Shown: piece by piece, positions 42,852-52,403 of the stretch | How the letters are laid out: each line of letters starts with the position of its first letter | How positions within the stretch are numbered: the stretch's first letter is position 1 | Origin: CALLCD01 sp039196965 | Lineage (GTDB): Bacteria > Pseudomonadota > Alphaproteobacteria > Caulobacterales > Hyphomonadaceae | Direction of reading: 5' to 3' | Assembly: GCA_039196965.1 (NCBI GenBank) | Contig: JBCCUK010000004.1 | Location: 97,811 to 161,810 of the forward strand | Length of the DNA: 64,000 bases | Notes under the pieces: model-generated | Told to the model about the DNA's origin: nothing | What the model saw: the letters and a program-made list of their open reading frames with translations, nothing else | Database searches by the model: none | Position numbers and translations under genes: made by a program

Positions 42852-44075
42852 ATGGCTACCTTCGGACTCGGCATCATCCTGTTTACAATCATCGTACTTG
42901 CGCTGGTTTCGATCATTCTCGGTGCGCGCTCGCAGCTGGTTTCGACGGGCGATGTAAACATCACCATCAATGGCGAGAAGACCATCTCCGTTCCCGCCGG
43001 CGGCAAGCTCCTGCAAACCCTTGCTGAACAGAAGCTGTTCGTGCCGTCCGCGTGCGGTGGCGGCGGCACATGTGCCCAGTGCCGGGTCAAAATCCATGCT
43101 GGTGGCGGCTCCATCCTGCCCACCGAAGAAAGCCACATCACCAAACGTGAAGCGGCTGATGGCGACCGCCTCTCCTGTCAGGTCGCTGTAAAGCAGGACA
43201 TGGAAGTTGAGGTTCCAGAAGAGGTCTTTGGCGTTAAAAAGTGGGAATGCGAAGTCGTTTCCAATGAGAACGTCGCCACCTTCATCAAGGCCCTCGTCTT
43301 GAAGCTACCCGAAGGCGAGGATGTGAATTTCCGTGCCGGTGGATATATCCAGATCGCAGCGCCCCCTCACAAGGTGTCCTATAAGGATTTCGACGTGGAG
43401 GAGGAGTACCGGGAGGACTGGGACAAGTTCAATCTCTGGCAGTATGAATCCGTAGTCAACGAGCCGATCGAGCGGGCCTATTCCATGGCCAACTATCCGC
43501 TGGAAAAAGGTATGATCATGCTAAATGTGCGGATCGCCTCGCCGCCTCCGGGCAGCGAAGGCATTCCGCCTGGCAAAATGTCGTCCTTCATTTTCAATCT
43601 GAAGCCCGGCGATAAGGTCACGATTTCCGGTCCATTCGGCGAATTCTTCGCCCGGGAAACTGCAAAGGAAATGGTGTTTGTTGGCGGCGGTGCCGGTATG
43701 GCCCCGATGCGCAGCCATATTTTCGACCAGCTCAAACGCCTCGAAAACCGCGATCGCAAGATCACCTTCTGGTACGGCGCGCGGTCGAAACGGGAAATGT
43801 TCTTCGTCGAGGATTTCGATGAGCTCGATGAAGAGTTCGACAATTTCGATTGGCACGTGGCCTTATCCGATGCCCTACCCGAGGAAGATTGGAGCGGCTA
43901 TACCGGCTTCATTCACAATGTCCTGCTCGAAGAGTACCTGAAAGATCACCCTGCCCCCGAAGACTGCGAGTACTATATGTGCGGCCCACCCATCATGAAC
44001 CAGTCGGTGATCAACATGCTGCTCGACCTCGGCGTTGACCGTGAAGACATCATGCTGGACGATTTCGGCGGCTGA
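42852..44075 (+). CDS. nqrF: Na+-translocating NADH:quinone reductase subunit F
   Basis: 407 residues, NADH-oxidising subunit. N-terminal membrane helix (3-25), [2Fe-2S] ferredoxin domain with ligands Cys68, Cys74, Cys77 and Cys109 (PSACGGGGTCAQC, then LSCQV), FAD domain with RAYSMANYP, and NADH domain with VGGGAGMAPMRSHIF and YYMCGPPIMNQSV. The frame is open upstream to 42696 inside nqrE, but ATG 42852 gives the standard N-terminus MATFGLGIILFTI. Last gene of the operon; electrons enter the complex here. Confidence 0.97.
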   Translation: MATFGLGIILFTIIVLALVSIILGARSQLVSTGDVNITINGEKTISVPAGGKLLQTLAEQKLFVPSACGGGGTCAQCRVKIHAGGGSILPTEESHITKREAADGDRLSCQVAVKQDMEVEVPEEVFGVKKWECEVVSNENVATFIKALVLKLPEGEDVNFRAGGYIQIAAPPHKVSYKDFDVEEEYREDWDKFNLWQYESVVNEPIERAYSMANYPLEKGMIMLNVRIASPPPGSEGIPPGKMSSFIFNLKPGDKVTISGPFGEFFARETAKEMVFVGGGAGMAPMRSHIFDQLKRLENRDRKITFWYGARSKREMFFVEDFDELDEEFDNFDWHVALSDALPEEDWSGYTGFIHNVLLEEYLKDHPAPEDCEYYMCGPPIMNQSVINMLLDLGVDREDIMLDDFGG

Positions 44076-44127
44076 TCAGCCTCGGCAGAGCTTTCGCTCC
44101 ACCACCTCAGTTGAACTGGCTTTTGGA

Positions 44128-45429
44128 TTAGTACTGGTCGGCAGTATCCTCCACCGGTGACTGCCAGTCGCGCAAGACAACGCCGTTGCGCACACGCTGG
44201 GGATGGTTGCCAACATCAACGCTGAGGCGTTTCTCTCCGGTGGCGAAATCGATGACCGTTACCAGATCCGTGTCGCTTTCTGAGATGACACAGGCCGTCC
44301 CGTCGCGGCTCACCGTCGCCCAGTATGGCTTGCCTGCCGGAATCAGTTCCAAAGGCATTTCCGTTTCAAGATCGAGGATCGCGGCATACTCGTCCATTGT
44401 TCCGGCGACGCAGAGCTTCGTGCCTTCCCGGTTGACCGCCAGACCATGGTGGCGGCTGTCATTGACGAATTTGCGTTTATTGGCCGGTGCCTTGCCCTCG
44501 GGCAAATCGATAATCCGAACAATTTTGTCCGTCGTAAGATCGTATTCGATCACGCCATTGAAGAAAGACACCTGAAACCAGAGCGTCGTCTCCTCCCCGT
44601 TCATCGCGAATGGCCGCACCGAATCGGTGAGATCCTTTCGGCCAAAATCGTCGAGGGCGTCGCGAATATCGATGGTCTTTGTGACATCGCCGGCGACGCG
44701 ATCATAAATCGTGATTTTGCGATCGCCCTTGGTGAAGTCCAGCCAGCGAGCATCCCGGCCGGAAGATACATTGCCAATGGACGCATTCATGATCAGTCGG
44801 CCATCGCCGAAATATTTATTCTCATGGGGCTTGTCGCCGGTTTTGAAACGCCCGGTTTCTTGCCCGGTCTCAACATCGATCAGATGCACAACATTGCCCG
44901 TGGAGGCTGAAACGGCGACTTCCGTTCCGTCGGGCGAAATGGCCATATGGTCGGCCCGATATCCATCGACTGCGAAACGCCAGTTCAGGTCGCCCGTGGC
45001 GAGATCAATAGAGACCACGTCGGCGAAGCTTGGCCGGGAAATGATCAGCGACCGGCCATCGAGGGAGGAGTACATATCGTCGACAAGCTGATTGTGACCC
45101 TCGCCAACCCGGTTGCGGATACCCCAGAAGTAAAACCGCCGCAGAGGACTGGACCGGATTTCCTTCAGGCGGACAGCTTCGTCCGGGATCGTGCTCAGGC
45201 GACCGATCTGTTTGTAATCATCCTCAGGATCAATGACGGTGACAGTGCCATCCCAGTTGTTGCCGACAAACATGACCGGACGAACCGTATCATCAAGAGC
45301 AACAGGTGCTTCACTGGCCGCCGGACCAGCCATCGACACAATGCTGCCAAGCAATAGCGCCGCCAAGCTCTGCCGCCGCTTTCCTTTGGAAGATCTCCCG
45401 AGTTCTATGCCCGAACCGCGACGTGCCAT
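44128..45429 (-). CDS. Exported YVTN/lactonase-like beta-propeller protein
   Basis: About 433 residues from ATG 45429, which has GGAGG at 5 bases; the in-frame ATG at 45441 would overlap that site. A basic n-region and hydrophobic core (LAALLLGSIVSMAGPAASEA) form a signal peptide. The rest is a chain of propeller blades: GNNWDGTVTVIDPEDDYKQI, SIDLATGDLNWRF, MAISPDGTEVAVSASTGNVV, HLIDVETGQETGRFKTG, LELIPAGKPYWATVSRDGTA and VTVIDFATGEKRLSVDVG. Such proteins bind ligands, cofactors or partners in the periplasm. No quinohaem-binding motif or catalytic set is visible. Convergent with nqrF. Confidence 0.78.
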   Translation of the reverse strand: MARRGSGIELGRSSKGKRRQSLAALLLGSIVSMAGPAASEAPVALDDTVRPVMFVGNNWDGTVTVIDPEDDYKQIGRLSTIPDEAVRLKEIRSSPLRRFYFWGIRNRVGEGHNQLVDDMYSSLDGRSLIISRPSFADVVSIDLATGDLNWRFAVDGYRADHMAISPDGTEVAVSASTGNVVHLIDVETGQETGRFKTGDKPHENKYFGDGRLIMNASIGNVSSGRDARWLDFTKGDRKITIYDRVAGDVTKTIDIRDALDDFGRKDLTDSVRPFAMNGEETTLWFQVSFFNGVIEYDLTTDKIVRIIDLPEGKAPANKRKFVNDSRHHGLAVNREGTKLCVAGTMDEYAAILDLETEMPLELIPAGKPYWATVSRDGTACVISESDTDLVTVIDFATGEKRLSVDVGNHPQRVRNGVVLRDWQSPVEDTADQY

Positions 45430-45570
45430 CCTCGCCTCCATTTGATCGTTCTAAGGCGATAGTGACACTCTTTGATTGCTCAGCACAGGGGTAATCTAAG
45501 CGCTCAACAGGCTCTTCTCAGCAATGTATCTTCGTTATGATCTCGATACGTGAAACACACCCAGACAAGG

Positions 45571-46113
45571 TTAGCCGACCACCATCTGCTTCAGCTGGAG
45601 AGCTTCATATTCCAGCTCATCAAGGCGGTAGTGCACGACATCACCAATGGTGACGATGCCGACAAGCTTTCCGTTCTCCAGCACAGGCATATGGCGGAAC
45701 CGGCCCTTGGTCATTGTATGAAGAACGCTGACAAGGGAGTCGCCCGGCGCGCATGGCATGACCTTCCGGGTCATATTCTCATCCACGCTCTGGGGCAGGG
45801 TTTGCCCCGGCGTTGCGGCCAGTTTGCGAACAATATCCCTTTCTGAGAGAATCCCAACGAGGTTATTCTTCTCATCGGTGACAACCAGCGCACCAATCCG
45901 CTTCTCGCTGAGAAGCACAACCGCGTCCTTCAGCGTGTCTGTCGGCCTGATGGTGACGACAGAATTGCCCTTCTGCTCAAGCAGTTTGGCAACCGTCGCG
46001 ACATTGCTGCCCGACATGTTGCTATGTTTTGACTGGCTGACCGTCCTACGTGGTTTGTCCGTCTTGGCTTTACGGGTCGGTCCCTGATATGACGTCGGTG
46101 CTCTGAAGCTCAT
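45571..46113 (-). CDS. Tandem CBS-domain protein
   Basis: 180 residues with two CBS motifs: the first near 42-105 (VVTIRPTDTLKDAVVLLSEK, IGALVVTDEKNNLVGILSER, DIVRKLA), the second near 112-172 (MPCAPGDSLVSVLHTMTKG, FRHMPVLENGKLVGIVTIGD). CBS pairs bind adenine nucleotides (AMP, ATP, SAM) and act as energy sensors or cystathionine-synthase-like modules. No fused catalytic domain. The basic N-terminal 33 residues may be an artefact, since the in-frame Met33 also gives a complete domain pair. Target unknown. Confidence 0.85.
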   Translation of the reverse strand: MSFRAPTSYQGPTRKAKTDKPRRTVSQSKHSNMSGSNVATVAKLLEQKGNSVVTIRPTDTLKDAVVLLSEKRIGALVVTDEKNNLVGILSERDIVRKLAATPGQTLPQSVDENMTRKVMPCAPGDSLVSVLHTMTKGRFRHMPVLENGKLVGIVTIGDVVHYRLDELEYEALQLKQMVVG

Positions 46114-46177
46114 AATAGTGTTTCATCCCTTCTTTTTATTTGATTATAGCAGACTATAGACAGAACGAGAAACTGGC

Positions 46178-46360
46178 TTGCTGAATACGAGTGTCCACAT
46201 TTCCCCTATCACAGCGACGATCTTGTTCGTCATCGCCGTTGTTGCCGGCTACCGCTATAGGGCCAACTGGAAACGGGAGGGCCCGGCCTGGAAGGCCTGG
46301 ATATTCGGATCCGTCGCCTGTCTTTGCTTCTTAACGGTCGGCCTTGTGCCTGTCCAATAA
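46178..46360 (+). CDS. Small two-helix membrane protein
   Basis: 60 residues from TTG 46178, with two hydrophobic segments (ITATILFVIAVVAGYRY and WIFGSVACLCFLTVGLVPV) separated by a charged loop (RANWKREGP). No ATG is available and the ribosome site is weak, so its reality rests on the protein-like pattern and position between divergent genes. Family not recognised. Confidence 0.4.
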   Translation: MLNTSVHISPITATILFVIAVVAGYRYRANWKREGPAWKAWIFGSVACLCFLTVGLVPVQ

Positions 46361-46481
46361 TCTGATATTTTTCAACGATGAAATAGGATAATACGGGCTG
46401 TGTTTGAGCCTGCGCGAAACCGGTGCGCGCTGGCCTGAAATCTGCTTTGCTAAGTGCATTGCAAGTGTAAGAGTGCCTCCC

Positions 46482-48239
46482 TTGTCCACATACAAGATCA
46501 CATCGCTGTGTCTGGCGGTCAGTCTGCTGGCATTTGCAGCACCCTCAGGCGCACAGAGCACTGAAATTATTGGTGAAAACCTAAAAAAAAGCCTGTCCGA
46601 AGAGCTAAGCGACCTGATCGATACATCGAAAGAGGCGACGTCACGATTTGCCGCACGCCGCGAGGCCCGAAAAGCGGCGAGAGCCGCCTCCGATCTTCTG
46701 AACAGTTATGGCTATTTCAGCCCTGAAATCGAAACCGGCGTGACCTTGGAGGTACCCTATGAGCCACGTTTGCGTATCGATACGGGACCGCAATACACCG
46801 TATCCGATCTTCGCATCGAATATCTCGGCAACCCGCCAGACGCCGCCGATATCACAGCAATCGAGGCAGAGCGGGACCTGAGAGCTAGCGAAGCCGCGAT
46901 CCCGGAACGCCTGATTGTCGAGCAGAAGCGCCTGGAACGGGCCTATAGAGACCTTGGCTATGCCGATATCACCGTCTCAGAGCCCGACCTCCTGGCAAAC
47001 CGCGAGAACTCTTCTGTCGTGGTCACATTCGAGGTGGATACGGGATATCCGGTCCGGCTTGGTACGGTCCAGCTAGAGGGGGCGGAGGAAACCCGCCCGG
47101 AATTCGTTGACCGTCTGCGAACATTCGAAACCGGCGACCTGTATACCCCGGCCGCCCTCGCACGCCTCAACCGGCGGCTGTCCTCGACGCGCCACTTCAA
47201 TGATGTGGCCGTCAATTTGAGCGATGTAGACCCGGAAGATCCATCCGCCCCGCGGAACGTCGTCATCGAGCTTGAAGAACGCCCGCGCAACACGCTCGCC
47301 CTCGGTGCCAGCTTCGCCACGGATCAGGGTGCTGGCGGGCTCATCGAATGGACCCGATGGAATCTTACCGGCCGGGCCGACCCCTTGCGCCTGATCGTAC
47401 AGGCGTCGCAGATCGAGCAGAGCGGAACAATGGATTGGCGGCTGCCGCACTTTCCAAAGGCCGATCGCGATGTGTCCTTAAGAGCCTCACTCTTCAATGA
47501 GGATACGGACGCATTCAACAGGTCGGGGTTTTCCATCGGCGGGAACTATGAACGCATCGGGCCGCAATATCTCGTGCTCACCCTCGGGGGTGAATATGAT
47601 ATCGTCCAGGAACGCGGCGAAGCCGAAGAGCGTGTGCTGCAAACCGTGACCCTCACCGGCACCGCCGCAATAGACAAGTCCGACGATTTGCTCGACCCTC
47701 GCAGTGGCTGGCGCGCCAGACTGAGTACGGTTCCCGGACTTACATTTGGCGACGACGCAAATCAGTTTCTACGCACATCCCTGCAGGCATCAACATATCT
47801 CCCCATCGGCGCATCCAAACGCCTCGTCCTCGCCAACCGGGTGGAATTCGGATCTGTGTTTGGCGCGCCCCTGCTCGAACTGCCAGTGGAACAGAGATTC
47901 TTTTCCGGTGGTGGGGCAAGCGTGCGGGGGTTTGGATTTCAGGAAGTGGGGCCGAGGGATGCCGAGGGCAACCCAACCGGCGGGCGGTCTCTTTTTGAAT
48001 CCTCTGCCGAGCTGCGGTTCCAGGCCACAAGACGGTTTGCCGGAGCCGTTTTCGTCGATGCCGGCAGCGTCACCGAGGATACTTTGCCGCAATTCACAGA
48101 CATTCGCCTCGGAGCCGGGCTTGGACTGCGGGTATCGACCCCTGCCGGGCCGATCCGGCTCGACGTCGCTGTCCCACTCGACCGCACGGAATTCGACAGG
48201 GATGTGCAGATTTACTTCTCGATAGGCCAGGCTTTCTGA
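46482..48239 (+). CDS. tamA: TamA, outer-membrane translocation and assembly module
   Basis: BamA-family (Omp85) protein. From TTG 46482 (AAGAG 8 bases upstream) it starts with a signal peptide (ITSLCLAVSLLAFAAPSGAQ); the frame opens earlier at TTG 46404, which would bury it. Three POTRA domains cover about 45-280 (QYTVSDLRIEYLG, PVRLGTVQLEG) and then a 16-strand barrel with AGGLIEWTRWNLTGRADPLR, RFFSGGGASVRGFGFQEVGP and the final FSIGQAF. With TamB it helps insert outer-membrane proteins or move lipids. Overlaps tamB by ATGA. Confidence 0.9.
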   Translation: MSTYKITSLCLAVSLLAFAAPSGAQSTEIIGENLKKSLSEELSDLIDTSKEATSRFAARREARKAARAASDLLNSYGYFSPEIETGVTLEVPYEPRLRIDTGPQYTVSDLRIEYLGNPPDAADITAIEAERDLRASEAAIPERLIVEQKRLERAYRDLGYADITVSEPDLLANRENSSVVVTFEVDTGYPVRLGTVQLEGAEETRPEFVDRLRTFETGDLYTPAALARLNRRLSSTRHFNDVAVNLSDVDPEDPSAPRNVVIELEERPRNTLALGASFATDQGAGGLIEWTRWNLTGRADPLRLIVQASQIEQSGTMDWRLPHFPKADRDVSLRASLFNEDTDAFNRSGFSIGGNYERIGPQYLVLTLGGEYDIVQERGEAEERVLQTVTLTGTAAIDKSDDLLDPRSGWRARLSTVPGLTFGDDANQFLRTSLQASTYLPIGASKRLVLANRVEFGSVFGAPLLELPVEQRFFSGGGASVRGFGFQEVGPRDAEGNPTGGRSLFESSAELRFQATRRFAGAVFVDAGSVTEDTLPQFTDIRLGAGLGLRVSTPAGPIRLDVAVPLDRTEFDRDVQIYFSIGQAF

Positions 48240-51200
48240 TGACCCTGCGCGACCGTCTTCTGCGATTGTCGATCGGGCTTCTTTTGGGCTTGTTTGCTCT
48301 CCTGTGCGTCGCTCGCGTGCTGATCATGACCCCTTTGGGTCATGGCCTGATCACGAACACCCTCAATAATCTCAGTGTGGCAGGACAGAGCATTTCGATC
48401 GACGGTCTTTCCGGCGACCCGCTCGGTGCCTTCCAAATCGCGCATATCACGGCGGCGGATAATGACGGCATCTGGCTTGAAGCCGACGATATCGAATTGC
48501 GTTGGTCAGGCCTGTCGCTGCTGAGGCGGCGGCTCAATATTCAATCGCTCACCACACAGACGATCAATATTCTGCGGACACCTGAGATAGAGAACGCTTC
48601 TGACGGGTCTCCGACAAGCTCATCAGGCCTGCCCTTCAGGGCCGCGGCTCTGGACGCCCTCCAATTGGTCGAAATTGAGATTGGCGACGATATTATAAGA
48701 CAGGGCGCTTCTCTGACCGTGACCGGCGCGGCGAATTATACCAGCAGCTCGACAATGCTCGATTTGGATATCGTGCCAATCGACGGCCCGGATGACCGCG
48801 CGACGGCTAACATCATCTGGACAAGGAACAAAGGCATTGATGGCGATCTATCCGTCATCGGAGAGAAGGGTGGCTGGCTTGCCTCCCTCATCGGTCTCTC
48901 AACGGACGATAACTTCGATCTGAAGCTAACAGGCACCACAAATAGTGAGGGATGGCAGCTTCAAAGTCTTCTCAATGTAAATGGAGACGCCGCGGCAGAA
49001 ATCACCTCAATCCGTACCCAGTCAAACTTAATCTCAAGCGCCAAACTCAATCTTGAACCTTTCCCGCAGCTTGCTTCCCTCGTCAGCAGAATTGGGCCTG
49101 CACTACAGATCAATAGCGAGATTGGGATCGGTCAGCATAACGAGCATCAGCTTACTGCAAACATGGAGTCAGACACTTTGACAGCGAGTGTTTCTGGACC
49201 ATTCACACTCAAGGCAGGCGACATAAGCAATGCTGCTCTGAACATCAACACGTCGACAACAGACTTGCCCGCTATCATCGGCAATACAGCCCTTACCGCC
49301 GGCACATTGAATCTATCTGGACAAGCCATCATCGAAGGCAGTGACCAGATTCAATTTGATGGTTACCTTGATATCTCAGATCTTTCGACCGCCGCCACGG
49401 GCGCATTAAATATCTCCGGGCCTCTATCCTTCAGCGAGGAAAATAATAAATATCACTTCCTTCTGGATCTTGATGCAGATGCGCAGGATCCAGCTGGCGA
49501 TGCATTCACATCCCGATTTGGCAAAGACCTCAGCGTCGCCATTGCCGCTATTCGGGGCCCAGCAGATCAGGCTTTCCGTCTTGAAAACGCATCCCTCAAA
49601 ACGGGGACAGCAAGCGTCGATATGGGCGGTACAAGTGAAAACATAACTGGCCGGTTCATGTCATCCCTCGCCCCTTTTGAACTAGGCGAAGAGTCAAAAC
49701 TCGAAGGTGACTTCGCGCTCCAGCTCGACGACAATGAAGGCCTAAGCGCCAACGCAAAGGCGGCGCTTATGGCCCCTGACCTTGGCGGCTGGACTGGCCT
49801 GACGTCCATGGATGACCCCTTGAAGTTCGAGGTTTCAGCAGTCCGCTCCGCAGATGGCACACTTCATATTGATAAATTTTCCGCGCGCCGAACCGGCGTC
49901 GGCCTGAAAATCGAAGATGCATATATTTCAGCTGATAATTCCGGCGAACTGATAGCCGCGCTCACGGTGGACAAACTCACCAGCCCGGCGGGCATAAACA
50001 TAGAGAACACAGACTTTCAGCTTGATCTCGCAAATGGCCCCAACACCGGGTTCGAATTTAATTCCACGCTTCAATTCGGATCGGCGGGGATGAACGCGAC
50101 GGAATTCGAGGAGACAGTATTTGAGTGGACCGGCACAGGTGCGCTCAATGATTGGTCTTCACAGATATCTCTCACCGCCCCGAGCACGCTGGGCGATATA
50201 AATATGAGGCTGGCTCCCTCTCTGCAGAAGGGGAACTGGTCTACGGGGTCTATAAACGGCGATTTTTTGGGGCTTTCAGTATCAGGAAACGCCACGGGCA
50301 ATCTTGATCAGCCGGAGCGCTTAACAGCCAATCTGGAGCTGGCAGGCACACCTCCCGAACAGTTCAGAATAGTCGAGCTAACAGCGAACGCTGCGCTGAT
50401 GGATGGCGATTTCAGGATCGATGCGAACCTAGCGCATTTGAACATAGCTGACCTCGACAAGGGCGACATTCAGTCGAGCTTCCGTGGAGAGCTGGACGGG
50501 CATGTGCAGGGTGAGTTGAATTGGCAGTCTGCCTATCGCGCGAATGGTAGATCCTTGCCCGTGGATCTGAAATTGTCATCCAGCAGCGAGATAGGCCAGG
50601 GTCTGCACTTATTATCTGTTGGCGGATCTATTGATGACTTTCCCATTGGAACACCACAACCTGTGGAAATTCGGCAGACCTCTGACGGTCTGACGGCGAC
50701 CGGCCGCCTAAATGCACTCGAAGGCATCATAGGGTTCGATCTCGCCAATCAGCAGAGTGGGCTGGCTGCAGATATTAATATACAGGATATTTCCATTGGT
50801 CTGCTGACGGACGCTTTGCTTGGCCAGGCCGCCGTCGGAGAACTGGACGGGGAAGCTGTCTTTCGATCCTCACCCGATATCAAACTCTTTGAGCTGAATG
50901 CGCGTACTGACGGGCTAACTGATCCCGAGCGCCGTTTCTCACCGACCCAGATAGTGCTGAACAGTAATTACACGGACGGTGTCGTGCTAAGCACAGCGAA
51001 CATCAAAAGTGACATTCTAGATCTGGATGGTGCAGTGAGCCTCGGCGTGGACTGGCAAGGTGATATTCCACAATTTAGTCCCGATTACACCACACAATTA
51101 GAGATCAAAGGTTCCGGAGCAATAGCCGAATTATCGGATCTTCTTCTTCCATCAAACATCAATCTGGCGGGTGAAGTTGATATCGATGTCATGGCGAGCC

Positions 51201-52390
51201 TACTGACATCCGGGCCGAACGTCAGCGGCCATCTGGAACTCAACAATGGTCTCATTGAACACAGCGAGCTTGGCGTCAGCCTTGAGCAGCTAAATATATT
51301 CGGAACACTGGACGGGAGCGCCCTCGATCTTGAACGCTTCAGCGCGGAAGACGGCAGAGGCGGAACGCTTCTCGGCGAGGGCCGCGCATCTTTCAATGGC
51401 CAAGGAAGCCTCGCACTGCAAAGCGAAAACATGCGCTGGATCTCGCGCGATGACATTACAGCGAATCTCTCCGGTCCGATTGAGGCGACACTCGAGGGCA
51501 CAAGTCTTCGTCTCAATGCCGACATGACAGTCGATCGCTCCGAGATCGATTTGGGTGCATTGCCGACCGTCACGCGTCCTACTCTACCCGTCCGCTTTGA
51601 GGATGAGCCACAAACCGTTGGCGAACCCCCTTCAGCCGTGGAACTGGACATACGCGTCCGCTCCCCAGGTCAGATCTTTCTTGAGGGTTTGGGACTCGAC
51701 GCAGAGCTGGCCGTCGATGCACGCATTACCGGGGATGCCAGCACACCGATTGTTCGCGGGAACGCGAATATCGTGCGCGGGAACTATACATTCGCCACAC
51801 AGCGCTTTGATTTTGTCGACAGCGCCATACGCCTCCGCCCCGGAGAGCCGCCAATCCGGCTCGATATCCGAGCCGAACGGGAGGATGCCGATGTCACAGC
51901 TATTGTCGAAATCACTGGCACACCGGAACGCCCCGTTATCAGCCTCTCGGCCGAGCCCGATCTGCCCGAGGATGAGATACTATCGCGCGTCTTGTTTGGT
52001 CGCTCGCCGGGCGAACTCACGCCGGTGCAAGCGGCCCGTCTGGCTAGCACGCTTGCCGGTCTTGCAGGCGGCAGCGGGTTTGACGTCCTGGGCGGGCTCG
52101 AGTCGGCGCTGTTTCTCGACCGCGTCGATCTCACCGAAACAGCCGACGGAGCTGCCGTTCTTACCACGGGCAAGTTCGTTGCCCCCAATGTCTATGTCGA
52201 AGTCCAAAACCAGGCCGACGGCGCAACCGGTGTATCGGTTGAGTGGGAACCGTTCGAGAATATTACAGTGACCGGAGCATCGGATAATGAGGATGGCCAG
52301 CAGATCGGCCTCCGATGGCAAAGGGACTTCGACCGGATAAAGCGGCGAAAGCCCGATGACGCCCCCGAAGAGATCGCAAATCCGCCTTAG
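48239..52390 (+). CDS. tamB: TamB, translocation and assembly module inner-membrane component
   Basis: 1383 residues. One N-terminal transmembrane anchor (LLRLSIGLLLGLFALLCVAR) is followed by a very long periplasmic beta-strand repeat of the AsmA/bridge type, and ends with the conserved DUF490 domain: LPEDEILSRVLFGRSPGELT, QAARLASTLAGLAGG, VDLTETADGAAVLTTGKFV and NVYVEVQNQADG. The protein spans the periplasm and works with TamA in envelope assembly or lipid transport. Its start overlaps the tamA stop by 1 base in ATGA. The conserved ends make the call firm although the middle is divergent. Confidence 0.94.
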   Translation: MTLRDRLLRLSIGLLLGLFALLCVARVLIMTPLGHGLITNTLNNLSVAGQSISIDGLSGDPLGAFQIAHITAADNDGIWLEADDIELRWSGLSLLRRRLNIQSLTTQTINILRTPEIENASDGSPTSSSGLPFRAAALDALQLVEIEIGDDIIRQGASLTVTGAANYTSSSTMLDLDIVPIDGPDDRATANIIWTRNKGIDGDLSVIGEKGGWLASLIGLSTDDNFDLKLTGTTNSEGWQLQSLLNVNGDAAAEITSIRTQSNLISSAKLNLEPFPQLASLVSRIGPALQINSEIGIGQHNEHQLTANMESDTLTASVSGPFTLKAGDISNAALNINTSTTDLPAIIGNTALTAGTLNLSGQAIIEGSDQIQFDGYLDISDLSTAATGALNISGPLSFSEENNKYHFLLDLDADAQDPAGDAFTSRFGKDLSVAIAAIRGPADQAFRLENASLKTGTASVDMGGTSENITGRFMSSLAPFELGEESKLEGDFALQLDDNEGLSANAKAALMAPDLGGWTGLTSMDDPLKFEVSAVRSADGTLHIDKFSARRTGVGLKIEDAYISADNSGELIAALTVDKLTSPAGINIENTDFQLDLANGPNTGFEFNSTLQFGSAGMNATEFEETVFEWTGTGALNDWSSQISLTAPSTLGDINMRLAPSLQKGNWSTGSINGDFLGLSVSGNATGNLDQPERLTANLELAGTPPEQFRIVELTANAALMDGDFRIDANLAHLNIADLDKGDIQSSFRGELDGHVQGELNWQSAYRANGRSLPVDLKLSSSSEIGQGLHLLSVGGSIDDFPIGTPQPVEIRQTSDGLTATGRLNALEGIIGFDLANQQSGLAADINIQDISIGLLTDALLGQAAVGELDGEAVFRSSPDIKLFELNARTDGLTDPERRFSPTQIVLNSNYTDGVVLSTANIKSDILDLDGAVSLGVDWQGDIPQFSPDYTTQLEIKGSGAIAELSDLLLPSNINLAGEVDIDVMASLLTSGPNVSGHLELNNGLIEHSELGVSLEQLNIFGTLDGSALDLERFSAEDGRGGTLLGEGRASFNGQGSLALQSENMRWISRDDITANLSGPIEATLEGTSLRLNADMTVDRSEIDLGALPTVTRPTLPVRFEDEPQTVGEPPSAVELDIRVRSPGQIFLEGLGLDAELAVDARITGDASTPIVRGNANIVRGNYTFATQRFDFVDSAIRLRPGEPPIRLDIRAEREDADVTAIVEITGTPERPVISLSAEPDLPEDEILSRVLFGRSPGELTPVQAARLASTLAGLAGGSGFDVLGGLESALFLDRVDLTETADGAAVLTTGKFVAPNVYVEVQNQADGATGVSVEWEPFENITVTGASDNEDGQQIGLRWQRDFDRIKRRKPDDAPEEIANPP

Positions 52391-52403
52391 CGCCTGGCCG
52401 TCA

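Noticed and set aside
41990..43144. A 384-codon open frame antisense to nqrD, nqrE and nqrF
   Set aside because: Lies wholly opposite conserved, motif-verified genes; its sequence is low-complexity and has no family features.
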